Source of the DNA: an uncultured Paracoccaceae bacterium
Lineage (GTDB): Bacteria > Pseudomonadota > Alphaproteobacteria > Rhodobacterales > Rhodobacteraceae
Direction of reading: 5' to 3'
Assembly: GCA_947499635.1 (NCBI GenBank)
Contig: CANMPD010000002.1
Location: 302,720 to 366,719, forward strand
DNA: 64,000 nt
Within the stretch, counting starts at the first letter, position 1, and each line of letters begins with the position of its first letter. Positions 39,965 to 49,566 of the stretch are shown here, in pieces. A program made the position numbers and the translations under genes. The notes beneath the pieces were generated by a model that was given only the letters and a program-made list of their open reading frames with translations, had not been told where the DNA came from and did not search any database.

Positions 39965-41542
39965 ATGGCAAAAATCGCCTACATATTGCTTTGCCACAAA
40001 GACCCTGCAGCGATTATCGCACAAGCCAGACAACTGACTGCGACTGGCGACTGTATAACAATTCATTTCGACAAAAGCGCCAAAGCCAGCGATTACGCAG
40101 CTTTACACACAGAATTAGGTGACAATCCAAATGTCGCCTTTGCGCATAAACGCATTAAATGTGGTTGGGGTGAATGGTCTTTGGTCCGTGCAACTCTCAA
40201 TGCCGTGGAAACGGCAATTGAAGCCTTTCCACGTGCTACGCATTTTTACATGCTGTCCGGTGATTGCATGGCCATCAAGACAGCCGAATACGCCAGCCAG
40301 TACCTTGATACACATGATTGCGACTTCATCGAAAGTTATGATTTCTTCGAAAGCAATTGGATCAAAACAGGTATGAAAGAAGACCGCCTGATCTACCGCC
40401 ATTTCTTTAACGAACGCACTCAGTCGACACTGTTTTACAAAAGTCTGGAATTACAACAAAAATTTGGCTTAACTCGCGATGTTCCTCACGACATTCAGGT
40501 CCAAATCGGCAGCCAGTGGTGGTGTTTGCGCCGTCAGACAATTGAGGCAATCTTGGACTTTACCAAGAAACGCCGTGATGTCATGCGGTTCTTCGCGACA
40601 ACCTGGATACCTGACGAGACGTTCTTTCAAACTCTTGTCCGCCATCTCATTCCCAAAACGGAAATCAACTGCCGCACGTTAACATTTTTGATGTTTAGTG
40701 ATTACGGCATGCCGGTGATTTTTCACAATGACCATTATGATCTTTTGCTCAACCAAGATTTTTTATTTGCCCGAAAGATCAGCCCTGATGCAAAGGCCTT
40801 AAAATCCCGTCTTGGTGCTTTATACGCAGCGACAGGGATCGATTTTCAAATATCAAATGAAGGGCGGAGCCTATTTAGTTTTCTGACCCAACGTGGCCGC
40901 TACGGGCGCCGTTTTACTCAGAGGTTTTGGGAGACTGAGGCCACTTTAGGGCGAGAACGGAAACTTCTGATCATTTCTTGTAAAAAATGGCATGTGGCAA
41001 AGCGTTTGGTGGAACAAATCCGCGCGCAAACGGATTGCCCTGCAATTGAATATGTCTTTCACGAAGAAGATACCCCCCTCCCCGACCTAGGAGGGCTGCA
41101 AAACACGCTGACAAAGCGCACTCGGCATCGGCGTGCTTTGTTACGCTTGCTGTTTGACTATTATGAACGCGATCAAATGATCTTTTGCCTTGATCCTTCA
41201 TCAATTGATCTCGTCCAAGATTTCGCCGCAGACAACAATCACACACGCTTGCTGCGTATTGATTGCGAATTCAGTGATGACTATCTCTCGGGCCACGCCA
41301 AACGTGTTGGATTAATGAGTGAAAGCTCATCCGAGACGACGATGCAAAACCTTCTTCCCACTATTCGCAACGATTTCCATAACGAAATCGATTTACTCAA
41401 AGACATCAAACTCGACGTACACAGTGCCATTTACGAAACAGCAAATGAAACCGAGAACGCCGCAGCAATTGCAGCGTTCCTTGACGTGTCTACTGATGTT
41501 GCACATGAAATCGCGCGCACACCGTATTTATTTACGGACTGA
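39965..41542 (+). CDS. GT14-like beta-1,6-N-acetylglucosaminyltransferase family protein with extra C-terminal domain
   Basis: AYILLCHKDP; LSGDCMAI; QIGSQWWCLRRQTIEAIL; WIPDETFFQTL, typical of core-2/I-branching-like enzymes; about 220-aa C-terminal extension. Confidence 0.82.
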   Translation: MAKIAYILLCHKDPAAIIAQARQLTATGDCITIHFDKSAKASDYAALHTELGDNPNVAFAHKRIKCGWGEWSLVRATLNAVETAIEAFPRATHFYMLSGDCMAIKTAEYASQYLDTHDCDFIESYDFFESNWIKTGMKEDRLIYRHFFNERTQSTLFYKSLELQQKFGLTRDVPHDIQVQIGSQWWCLRRQTIEAILDFTKKRRDVMRFFATTWIPDETFFQTLVRHLIPKTEINCRTLTFLMFSDYGMPVIFHNDHYDLLLNQDFLFARKISPDAKALKSRLGALYAATGIDFQISNEGRSLFSFLTQRGRYGRRFTQRFWETEATLGRERKLLIISCKKWHVAKRLVEQIRAQTDCPAIEYVFHEEDTPLPDLGGLQNTLTKRTRHRRALLRLLFDYYERDQMIFCLDPSSIDLVQDFAADNNHTRLLRIDCEFSDDYLSGHAKRVGLMSESSSETTMQNLLPTIRNDFHNEIDLLKDIKLDVHSAIYETANETENAAAIAAFLDVSTDVAHEIARTPYLFTD

Positions 41543-41589
41543 CACCATCCTCAGCGTTGCGGCAGAGAAAAAATGAGCCTTATGAACAG

Positions 41590-42252
41590 CTATTTTTTAA
41601 ACCAACGGCCTATTTTTCTGACACGTTCACTAATTTCATCGCCAAACGAATAAAACCCATCCTCGACTGTCTCGACCAATGGATCAATCCGGCGACGACG
41701 GAATCGCAGCCAACGCACATAGATAGCCCAAAACACAGCAGCCAAGGCTGTCAAAATTGCAATGCTCACCCAATTGATAGGTTGATCATCAACATTGGAT
41801 GTCGGGCGAATTGCGATCGCATTTGGGAACACCGATAAAACCGGAATACGCCAACCATAATGTTTGACCAGAACCCATTCGGGTGCATCTTTGGTTGAGA
41901 TAGCGTCGTTTGCCTGTGTGTATAAATCTGCTGTGTCAAATTTAAAATACGGCGGCCAGCTCCATCCGGTATCTTCGTTACGATAAACAATAGATTCACC
42001 GTCGGGTCGCACACCTTGCACAAATTGCACATCCCGCGATGCCAGGTTTTCGCTCTGCTGATCAGGGCGTGACCAAAAAATGCGTGTCCAATCCCCTAGA
42101 TCCTGACGTTCTTCATAGGTGTTCACAATGCGAACGGTGTCATATTGTGGCAAGCTATAATTTAACATTGCACCGACGCAGAGCCAAAACGTCAACACAA
42201 CCACCCATTTCACATATACCATCCCAAGGACCTCTCCGGCGCGCAAAGGCAA
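41590..42252 (-). CDS. DUF1523-like membrane protein
   Basis: N-terminal TM, YGWRIPVLSVFPNAIAIRP, C-terminal TM; family name from memory. Confidence 0.7.
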   Translation of the reverse strand: MPLRAGEVLGMVYVKWVVVLTFWLCVGAMLNYSLPQYDTVRIVNTYEERQDLGDWTRIFWSRPDQQSENLASRDVQFVQGVRPDGESIVYRNEDTGWSWPPYFKFDTADLYTQANDAISTKDAPEWVLVKHYGWRIPVLSVFPNAIAIRPTSNVDDQPINWVSIAILTALAAVFWAIYVRWLRFRRRRIDPLVETVEDGFYSFGDEISERVRKIGRWFKK

Positions 42253-42399
42253 CCATACTCTCGCATTTGTACTCTTATTGATGGATGGGGTCTGCAGCCG
42301 CTATGGTCAAGAGCTAGAGATCACAGACACACCTGAAAATGAAATGGCTGCCCTATAGAGCAGCCACCCGAAGTGTTTTAATTAGGGCGTGAAGCCTAT

Positions 42400-42684
42400 T
42401 TATCCCTCGGGGCGGTGCTTCCAGCCTGTCAAAATACCAGCAAGCATTGCAACTTCTTGGTCACATTCCAGCTTACCTGCCTCCAGATCTCCACCCAACA
42501 TGTTATAGAGGTCTGCAATCGTCACGTCGTGTTTCCAAACCAAGCGCGCTACATCTAATAAGATCGCTTCGCGTTTGTCATATCGCACCTGGCGCTCTGA
42601 GCTTTTATGAACCTCAACGGTCTTCGCTTCTACGCGGTTCTCTACACGCGTCAATGGGACGGCACCGGTAACAGATGTATTCAT
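42400..42684 (-). CDS. Hypothetical protein (94 aa)
   Basis: Complete ORF in a gap with no competing frame. Confidence 0.6.
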   Translation of the reverse strand: MNTSVTGAVPLTRVENRVEAKTVEVHKSSERQVRYDKREAILLDVARLVWKHDVTIADLYNMLGGDLEAGKLECDQEVAMLAGILTGWKHRPEG

Positions 42685-42856
42685 TTATTAATTTCCCAAA
42701 CTCGATTTATCTGGTCACCAAAATATCACTTACCGATTCGCATGCCAATCAAATTCATTAACAAAGCGTTAACTCAAATAATTTTTTACGACATTACCCG
42801 TCTTCGTACTTGTCCATCAACTGCGGTTACTTCCGATATGAAACTTACCTGAGGGC

Positions 42857-43456
42857 CTAACCGTACAACAAGGACGAGACCAAAGGTGGCAGAGACGTAT
42901 AATGCACATCTCGTGCGGCCTCATAAGTGGTTTCACCAAAAACTGTCATTTGACAAATCTCGGTTGATAGAAAAAACTGTGTTGCACCAAGGCACTGGCA
43001 TACAACTGTCATGGCTTCAGCAGCGGAACAATCCTGCCAACGTCGCGTCGCTTGTGTTTGAACAACTAATGCTTCAAATAAATGCTGAAGCCCACTGTCG
43101 CCCTGAGACAATTTGCAATCCATGGCCTCCCGTATAATCAACTGCAGCCGATCAGGATCCTCCAAGCCGTAACCACACAAGCTGATCCAAAAGGCTTCAA
43201 GCTGCTCTTCTGCAGAGCCGCCCTGCTCTGTTGCAGCCACCAAAAGCGCTTGAACTTCGGCAACCAGAGAAGAGACTGCAGCCAAATAAATACGGTCTTT
43301 ACTGCCAAAGTGATGCAACAACGCTTGTTTGCTTAGCTCAAGCTCATCGGCGATATTTGCGATACTTGCACCATAGTATCCACGTGCAGCAAAAAGCCGC
43401 GTTGCCGCTATCAAAAAGCGTTCACGCGTATCTGATTGAATATCCAACGTTCTCAA
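42857..43456 (-). CDS. TetR/AcrR family transcriptional regulator
   Basis: RERFLIAATRLFAARGYYGASIANIADELELSKQALLHHFGSKDRIY HTH. Confidence 0.92.
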   Translation of the reverse strand: MRTLDIQSDTRERFLIAATRLFAARGYYGASIANIADELELSKQALLHHFGSKDRIYLAAVSSLVAEVQALLVAATEQGGSAEEQLEAFWISLCGYGLEDPDRLQLIIREAMDCKLSQGDSGLQHLFEALVVQTQATRRWQDCSAAEAMTVVCQCLGATQFFLSTEICQMTVFGETTYEAARDVHYTSLPPLVSSLLYG

Positions 43457-43551
43457 CCTTTACTTTGCAGACAATCTTTAACTGCCCAATTAACCATAAA
43501 GGTCAGTATAGAGCAAAACCCCCTACCGAGTGGTGAATTCAGCACCAAATA

Positions 43552-43581
43552 CCCCCTTGGATCAGCTCCAAGGAGGTTTTT
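43552..43581. terminator. Terminator-like hairpin between hsp20 and tetR genes
   Basis: CCCCCTTGGA-tcagc-TCCAAGGAGG-TTTTT; U tract is better on the plus strand although both flanking genes are minus. Confidence 0.4.
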
Positions 43582-43604
43582 GCGATAAATTATCGCAACT
43601 TACG

Positions 43605-44105
43605 CTAATTCGTCTGTTTCAAGACCCGCTCTGCGTCAATCGCTCGCGATACACCAGCTGACACAGACTGTGATGCCGTCGAAATCTCGATCCGGCGAGG
43701 TTTGAGCGCTTCAGGTATTTCACGCTGCAAATCAATATGTAGCATCCCGTTCTCATGCGACGCACCCGTTACACGAACATGGTCTGCTAAAGTAAAACGA
43801 CGCTCAAATGCACGTGTTGCAATACCTCGATGCAGATAGCTGCGTTGTGGCGTATCTGAGGCAGAATTCACCTTTTGTCCCACAACAACCAGAGCGTTTT
43901 CCTTTAGTTCTACATTCAAATCATCCGCGGAAAACCCTGCAACGGCAATCGAGATACGATAGCTGTCTGCATCAATTTTCTCAATGTTATACGGTGGGTA
44001 GCTTGATTGTGGCGTATCTGCAGACAAAGTGCGATCCAACAGATCTGCGATCTGGTCAAACCCAATGGTGGCACGGTGCAGCGGTGTAAAATCAAAAGTA
44101 CGCAT
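43605..44105 (-). CDS. Hsp20 family small heat-shock protein
   Basis: MRTFDFTPLHRATIGFDQIADLL; YRISIAVAGFSADDLNVELKENALVVVGQK; RRFTLADHVRVTGA; start set at MRTFDF. Confidence 0.93.
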   Translation of the reverse strand: MRTFDFTPLHRATIGFDQIADLLDRTLSADTPQSSYPPYNIEKIDADSYRISIAVAGFSADDLNVELKENALVVVGQKVNSASDTPQRSYLHRGIATRAFERRFTLADHVRVTGASHENGMLHIDLQREIPEALKPRRIEISTASQSVSAGVSRAIDAERVLKQTN

Positions 44106-44187
44106 AGTCATCCTCATTCATGAGCAATTGTGAAATGTTACCTTCCCATCAGGACAGGCAGCTTAATATCAAGCCCCGCTTAGCGGC
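44106..44187 (-). promoter_or_regulatory. ROSE-like RNA thermometer in hsp20 5' UTR
   Basis: SD-sequestering hairpin AUU(G)CUC-AUGAAU-GAGGAU (44110-44128) plus two upstream hairpins (44140-44159; 44173-44187). Confidence 0.65.
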
Positions 44188-44234
44188 GACCCAACAATAT
44201 ACACATGGGACGTTGCTCTCTCATTTCAAGAGAG

Positions 44235-45083
44235 TCAGTTACGGATGAATTTGGCACCTGTTTGACCACGCGGTTGTCCAACCTGCACGCGGCCAACGCC
44301 TGATGGCAATCGCACGCCCCCCTTGGACTGAGAAGCCAGCGCGGCCTGTAACATAGGCAAAGCATCCGAAACGGGAACACCCAGTGAAACATCTTTGGAC
44401 TTAGATCGCGCAGAGGCTGAAATCACGGAAACGATCTCGGGGATACCATTATTCATAGCAAACACCGGAGCACCTGAAGACCCATAATCCACCTCGCACG
44501 ACAACACCAAAGCGCCTCCTTGGCGGGAGAGCACTGTACAGGCGTCTTGTAATGAGGGGGCGTCCTTGCGGTCATATGCGTAAGAAACCACCGTAACATC
44601 TGCCCCTTTCAAGATACGGCGCCCGGTCGCAAATGCTGTTAATGACGGCGTACGAATAGGGCGTTGCAGTTGCAGTAACGCCAGATCGTATCGAACACGT
44701 TCAGCCGACACGATGCCATCAAATACATAAGCAGGATGCACAACTGCATGTTTTACCTGCCGGTAGGCAGAGGCGCGCCCGTTTCGCCATCCGGCTTGAA
44801 ACTCGATGGAGGATGCGTCGATCTGTGTGTTGGTTCTACGATTAAACAAGCAATGCGCCGCAGTTAACACGAGGTCAGGTGCAATTAAGGCCCCCGTGCA
44901 AAACGCGGCTTCTTGACGATACAAGCGCCCAACGCTGTCCCACTGTCGCCCAGACTGAAGCGAATTCAATTGGCGCAACGTGCTACCTTGCGAATCCTCT
45001 GCAACAGCCAAATCAAAGGTTGAGCTGTAAAGAAACATGAACCCAACGGTAAATATCGCTCGCGCAATCCTTAGCATACTCAC
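44235..45083 (-). CDS. Trypsin-like serine protease (S1 family), secreted
   Basis: Signal peptide; LTAAHCLF; YDLALLQLQRP; CEVDYGSSGAPVFA. Confidence 0.9.
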   Translation of the reverse strand: MSMLRIARAIFTVGFMFLYSSTFDLAVAEDSQGSTLRQLNSLQSGRQWDSVGRLYRQEAAFCTGALIAPDLVLTAAHCLFNRRTNTQIDASSIEFQAGWRNGRASAYRQVKHAVVHPAYVFDGIVSAERVRYDLALLQLQRPIRTPSLTAFATGRRILKGADVTVVSYAYDRKDAPSLQDACTVLSRQGGALVLSCEVDYGSSGAPVFAMNNGIPEIVSVISASARSKSKDVSLGVPVSDALPMLQAALASQSKGGVRLPSGVGRVQVGQPRGQTGAKFIRN

Positions 45084-45269
45084 CCTTTTCGTTTTCGAAG
45101 AATATTATTGAAGGTTTTCAACAAAATTTAAGTTATTCTCAATAATTTAATGTACATGCACGCCCAGCACGGACAAAACAAGCTGTGGTTAGCAAATGAG
45201 ACTTGCAGCGTGAGTGTTTGCGCGCGTTCCAACGCAGCCATACGGCAACAATTAGGGGATGTCTCAATC

Positions 45270-45977
45270 ATGACAGTCAGCGATCGAATTCATTTATTCT
45301 CGACATTAGACTTTCTTGCACTGGCATTTTTCGTTCTGTCTTGGTTGTGGATTGGCTGGCGTATAGAACATCCCCCAAAATCTAAGCCTTCCGTTTCTTT
45401 GTTGATGGCGGACCACCGTCGTGAATGGATGACTCAAATGCTATACCGAACGCCTCGGGTTGCAGATTCGCAAATCATCGGATCTTTGCGTCAGGCTACT
45501 GCATTTTTTACATCAGCCAGCATGCTTGCCCTAGGCGGCGGCATTGCCCTGGTCGGCAATACAGACCAGCTCGCCAATGTCGCAAAAGATCTTGCTCTGG
45601 AACGTCCACCTCACGTGGTTTGGGAAATCAAACTCATCGCGACATTACTAATGCTGACCAATGCCTTCTTAGTTTTTGTTTGGTCACATAGGCTCTTTGG
45701 TTATTGTTCCGTTTTAATGGCCGCTGTGCCCAACAGTCCGGACGAGCCCGGAGCCCACGCACGTGCACGCCAAGCCGGAGAAATCAACATAACCGCCGCA
45801 CGCAGTTTTAATCGCGGATTGCGATCCACCTACTTCGCATTGGCTGGGTTAACATGGCTTGCAGGCCCTCTGCCTATGATTTTTGCAACGATGGTCACAA
45901 CAGGCGTGCTATATCGCAGAGAATTTGCGTCCACCTCTCGGAAAATTTTGCTTTCGACAGTGATTAAAGATACATAA
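45270..45977 (+). CDS. DUF599 family membrane protein
   Basis: REWMTQMLYRTPRVADSQIIGSLRQATAFFTSASMLALGGGIAL; start at MTVSDR. Confidence 0.8.
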   Translation: MTVSDRIHLFSTLDFLALAFFVLSWLWIGWRIEHPPKSKPSVSLLMADHRREWMTQMLYRTPRVADSQIIGSLRQATAFFTSASMLALGGGIALVGNTDQLANVAKDLALERPPHVVWEIKLIATLLMLTNAFLVFVWSHRLFGYCSVLMAAVPNSPDEPGAHARARQAGEINITAARSFNRGLRSTYFALAGLTWLAGPLPMIFATMVTTGVLYRREFASTSRKILLSTVIKDT

Positions 45978-46030
45978 GCGAACCCATAGATATTATGGGT
46001 ATAAATATTATAAGATAGTGCGTGGTTCGT

Positions 46031-46399
46031 ATGAGAAAAGAAATTTATTTAACTATGGGTTTGGCTTTAGGCCTGTCAACACAGGTTGCACAAGCGGATG
46101 AACCGGTTATCGAAGCGGTTCATTTCCACAAAAGTGGCGAGACATGGAGTATTTCAGTTACCATGTCGCACTCAGATACGGGTTGGAGTGACTATGCCGA
46201 CGGTTGGCGTGTCTTGGCACCCGACGGCAGCGAAATTGCCGTGCGCGTGTTGTACCACCCACATGTAAATGAACAACCATTTACCCGTTCGCTACACGAT
46301 GTCGCCATCCCAGAAGGTATAGGGCATGTGTTGATCCAAGCCCGTAGCAGTACCGAAGGCTGGGCCGAGCACACAGCAAAAGTTATGTTGCCGAATTAG
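46031..46399 (+). CDS. Hypothetical secreted/periplasmic protein
   Basis: Signal peptide MRKEIYLTMGLALGLSTQVAQA; no family recognised with certainty. Confidence 0.7.
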   Translation: MRKEIYLTMGLALGLSTQVAQADEPVIEAVHFHKSGETWSISVTMSHSDTGWSDYADGWRVLAPDGSEIAVRVLYHPHVNEQPFTRSLHDVAIPEGIGHVLIQARSSTEGWAEHTAKVMLPN

Positions 46400-46410
46400 C
46401 CTGCACATAT

Positions 46411-46566
46411 TTACCGCCAAAACGACAAAGCGAACCGCGCGCGATCTAATAGGCCGCGGCTTCCCGAGAGTTTTTGATCATGAGGCCGCATAAAGTCTGG
46501 CGTTTGTCGTACGATGTGAAACAATTTCTGCCGACGCATGGCGAGTTCTTGTTTGGTCAGTGTCAT
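46411..46566 (-). CDS. Putative 51-aa small protein, absent from the ORF track
   Basis: My translation: MTLTKQELAMRRQKLFHIVRQTPDFMRPHDQKLSGSRGLLDRARFALSFWR*; GGAAGAG SD 5 nt before ATG. Confidence 0.4.
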   Translation of the reverse strand: MTLTKQELAMRRQKLFHIVRQTPDFMRPHDQKLSGSRGLLDRARFALSFWR

Positions 46567-46704
46567 GGTGCTCTTCCGTTCTGGACGCTGTGTCGTCGGG
46601 ATAGGTTCCCGCTGCGTCCTAACATACCAGTGGATCAGGCTAAAATGAGACCATGTGGCGACAGTTTCATATTGCGCACGCCACAGGTCTAAAGGAAGAG
46701 TTAA

Positions 46705-47175
46705 TCACGCCCTGTGATACGGGCTCCCGGACAAAATCGTCGCAGCCCGATAGACCTGTTCAGCCAGCATCAAACGCACCATCATATGGGGCCAGACCAT
46801 TTTCCCGAATGATATTGAAAAGTCCGCTTCTGCACGCAGGCTAGGATCGATCCCGTCAGCACCGCCAATGATCAACGCCAAATCCTGGCGTCCGTTGTCC
46901 CGCCAGCCAGATATTTTTTTGGAAAAATCAGGAGAAGACAAAACCTGTCCACGCTCGTCCAAAGTACATATCACAGCACCTTTGGGCAAAGCTTTACGCA
47001 ACAAATCCGCCTCAGCTTTCATGCCAGCGTTTTTCTTGTCTTCAACTTCGGTGACACTGATCGGCCCAAGACTCAGACCACGTCCAACCTTGTTAAAACG
47101 GCTGATATAGTCATCAATTAATGTCTTTTCCGGTCCGGCGCGCAACCGCCCTACCGCACAGATATGCACACGCAT
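46705..47175 (-). CDS. rlmH: 23S rRNA (pseudouridine(1915)-N(3))-methyltransferase RlmH
   Basis: CTLDERGQVLSSPDFSKKI; FSISFGKMVWPHMMVRLMLAEQVYRAATILSGSPYHR. Confidence 0.95.
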   Translation of the reverse strand: MRVHICAVGRLRAGPEKTLIDDYISRFNKVGRGLSLGPISVTEVEDKKNAGMKAEADLLRKALPKGAVICTLDERGQVLSSPDFSKKISGWRDNGRQDLALIIGGADGIDPSLRAEADFSISFGKMVWPHMMVRLMLAEQVYRAATILSGSPYHRA

Positions 47176-47241
47176 ATATTTATCTCACCGGACATAAGCC
47201 CAGCGCCTCGTAAACCTAATCACGCGTATGCGCAGCTGATC

Positions 47242-47601
47242 TTAGCTGTTGCCTGCGTTTGGCAGCCACATCTTTTCGATTTGGTAGAACTCACGAACTT
47301 CTGGACGGAACAAATGTACAATCACATCACCCGTATCAATCAGCACCCAATCGCCTGTGTCTTTGCCTTCGACTTTACAAATCAAACCATAGTCGTGCTT
47401 GAGTTTTTCCATCAACTTTTCAGACATCGCCGCGACCTGACGGGTCGAACGACCTGTCGCTACGATCATATAATCGCCAATAGCCGTCTTACCGCGCAAA
47501 TCGATCTGCGTGATATCTTCGGCTTTGTCTTCATCAAGAGAAGACATGATACGTGCCAACAGCTCTTCACTGGTGGGCTGGGGAAGCGCAGCAACGGCCA
47601 T
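47242..47601 (-). CDS. rsfS: Ribosome silencing factor RsfS
   Basis: DEDKAEDITQIDLRGKTAIGDYMIVATGRSTRQVAAMSEKL; KDTGDWVLIDTGDVIVHLFRPEVREFY; start tentatively at MAVAALP. Confidence 0.9.
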   Translation of the reverse strand: MAVAALPQPTSEELLARIMSSLDEDKAEDITQIDLRGKTAIGDYMIVATGRSTRQVAAMSEKLMEKLKHDYGLICKVEGKDTGDWVLIDTGDVIVHLFRPEVREFYQIEKMWLPNAGNS

Positions 47602-48079
47602 CACAGCTGCTCTGGCAGGGGCGGCAACTGCCGCTTGAGGTTGGGCTGACAGGACATTGTCCTCCTTATTTAGCGTCGTCTGTCCCCCGACGCTGGGGTC
47701 AGATGAATAATAACAACGCCAGTCTCTCATTTCAATGAAACCGGGCCCGAGAAGGTCAAATTTGACGCAACTGTTGCACAGTCAAACAAGCAGTTGCCAC
47801 TAGACCTGTTTCGCTCTTGATACAAGACCTTTCCATATATCGCCTAAAATGAATCCAATAGCTATCTTGCGAGAGATCGCCTTGTCCTGTAATGGAAGCG
47901 AATGGAACGTATCTTTGACATCGCAGACCGGGCTTGGTTGCCCTGGCGTTTTCACGGAGCCTCGCGCTCGGTACTCGCCCGCCTATAAGCGGGGTTCGTT
48001 GCTGTGGCGCATGCTTTTGCTATGCCTACATGCATATTGCTAAGCTACCTATATTTTTTGACATCCACGGGAGAGCGAA

Positions 48080-49489
48080 ATGACCGCCCCGAAGACACTC
48101 TATGATAAAATCTGGGATGCGCATGTTGCGCATGAGGCCGAAGACGGCACCTGCCTGTTATACATTGATCGCCACTTGGTTCACGAAGTGACCTCCCCGC
48201 AAGCCTTTGAAGGTTTGCGCATGGCAGGTCGTAAGGTGCATGCCCCAGACAAAACGATTGCCGTGCCAGATCACAATGTTCCAACCACGTTGGATCGCGC
48301 CAATCCTGAAACCATGACCCAAGACAGCCGCATCCAGGTCGACGCATTGGACAAAAATGCCCGCGAATTCGGTGTGCACTATTATCCTGTATCGGACATC
48401 CGTCAGGGGATCGTGCATATCGTTGGACCCGAAAACGGTTGGACCCTCCCCGGCATGACCGTTGTGTGCGGCGACAGCCACACCGCCACCCATGGTGCCT
48501 TTGGATCCTTGGCTCATGGTATCGGCACATCTGAGGTTGAACATGTTTTGGCAACGCAAACGTTGATCCAAAAGAAATCCAAAAACATGAAAGTCGAAGT
48601 AACTGGCAAACTTGCGCCAGGTGTTACGCCTAAAGATGTGGTCTTGGCCATCATTGGCGAGACAGGCACCGGCGGTGGGACAGGCTATGTTATTGAATAT
48701 TGCGGCCAGGTATTCCGCGACATGTCAATGGAGGGCCGTATGACCGTCTGTAACATGGCGATCGAAGGCGGCGCCCGTGCAGGGTTAGTGGCCCCAGACG
48801 AGACGACTTTTAACTACGTCAAAGGTCGCACACATGCGCCTAAAGGCGCGCAATGGGAAGCGGCGCTGAACTGGTGGAAAACACTTTATACCGACGATGA
48901 CGCATATTTCGATAAGGTTGTCACCCTCAAGGGCGAAGACATCCAACCCGTCGTGACTTGGGGCACATCGCCCGAAGATGTATTACCAATCACTGCTGTT
49001 GTACCGCACCCCGATGACTTTGAGGGCGGCAAAATCGAAGCTGCCAAGCGCGCGATTGAATATATGGGCCTGACTCCGGGGCAGAAATTGACCGATATTG
49101 AAATCGATACGGTCTTTATTGGTTCCTGCACCAATGGTCGCATCGAAGATTTGCGTGCCGTCGCAGATGTCGTGAAAGGCAAAAAGATCAAAGATGGCAT
49201 GCGTGCCATGATCGTGCCTGGCTCTGGTCTCGTGCGGGCTCAGGCAGAAGAAGAAGGCCTAGCAGCAATTTTTGCCGAAGCTGGATTCGAGTGGCGCCTC
49301 GCAGGATGTTCGATGTGTTTGGCGATGAACCCGGACCAACTGTCCGAAGGTGAACGCTGTGCCGCGACATCGAACCGGAACTTTGAAGGTCGCCAAGGCT
49401 ACAAAGGCCGCACCCACTTGGTTTCCCCCGCAATGGCAGCAGCCGCTGCTTTGACTGGAAGACTGACCGACGTGCGTGAGCTTGCATAA
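48080..49489 (+). CDS. leuC: 3-isopropylmalate dehydratase large subunit
   Basis: [68 protein letters not shown]. Confidence 0.96.
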   Translation: MTAPKTLYDKIWDAHVAHEAEDGTCLLYIDRHLVHEVTSPQAFEGLRMAGRKVHAPDKTIAVPDHNVPTTLDRANPETMTQDSRIQVDALDKNAREFGVHYYPVSDIRQGIVHIVGPENGWTLPGMTVVCGDSHTATHGAFGSLAHGIGTSEVEHVLATQTLIQKKSKNMKVEVTGKLAPGVTPKDVVLAIIGETGTGGGTGYVIEYCGQVFRDMSMEGRMTVCNMAIEGGARAGLVAPDETTFNYVKGRTHAPKGAQWEAALNWWKTLYTDDDAYFDKVVTLKGEDIQPVVTWGTSPEDVLPITAVVPHPDDFEGGKIEAAKRAIEYMGLTPGQKLTDIEIDTVFIGSCTNGRIEDLRAVADVVKGKKIKDGMRAMIVPGSGLVRAQAEEEGLAAIFAEAGFEWRLAGCSMCLAMNPDQLSEGERCAATSNRNFEGRQGYKGRTHLVSPAMAAAAALTGRLTDVRELA

Positions 49490-49566
49490 AAGTATCGGGC
49501 GGGGCTTTGCCCTACTCGGCTTTCAGCTTATTGCCTGCAAATTTTCCGCTCCTAGAGGAGAGTGAC

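Noticed and set aside
47849-48043. 64-aa plus ORF upstream of leuC, considered as a leucine attenuator leader
   Set aside because: No run of Leu codons coupled to an anti-terminator/terminator pair could be recognised
48045-48554. 169-aa minus ORF overlapping leuC
   Set aside because: Antisense shadow with implausible Cys/Arg-rich sequence
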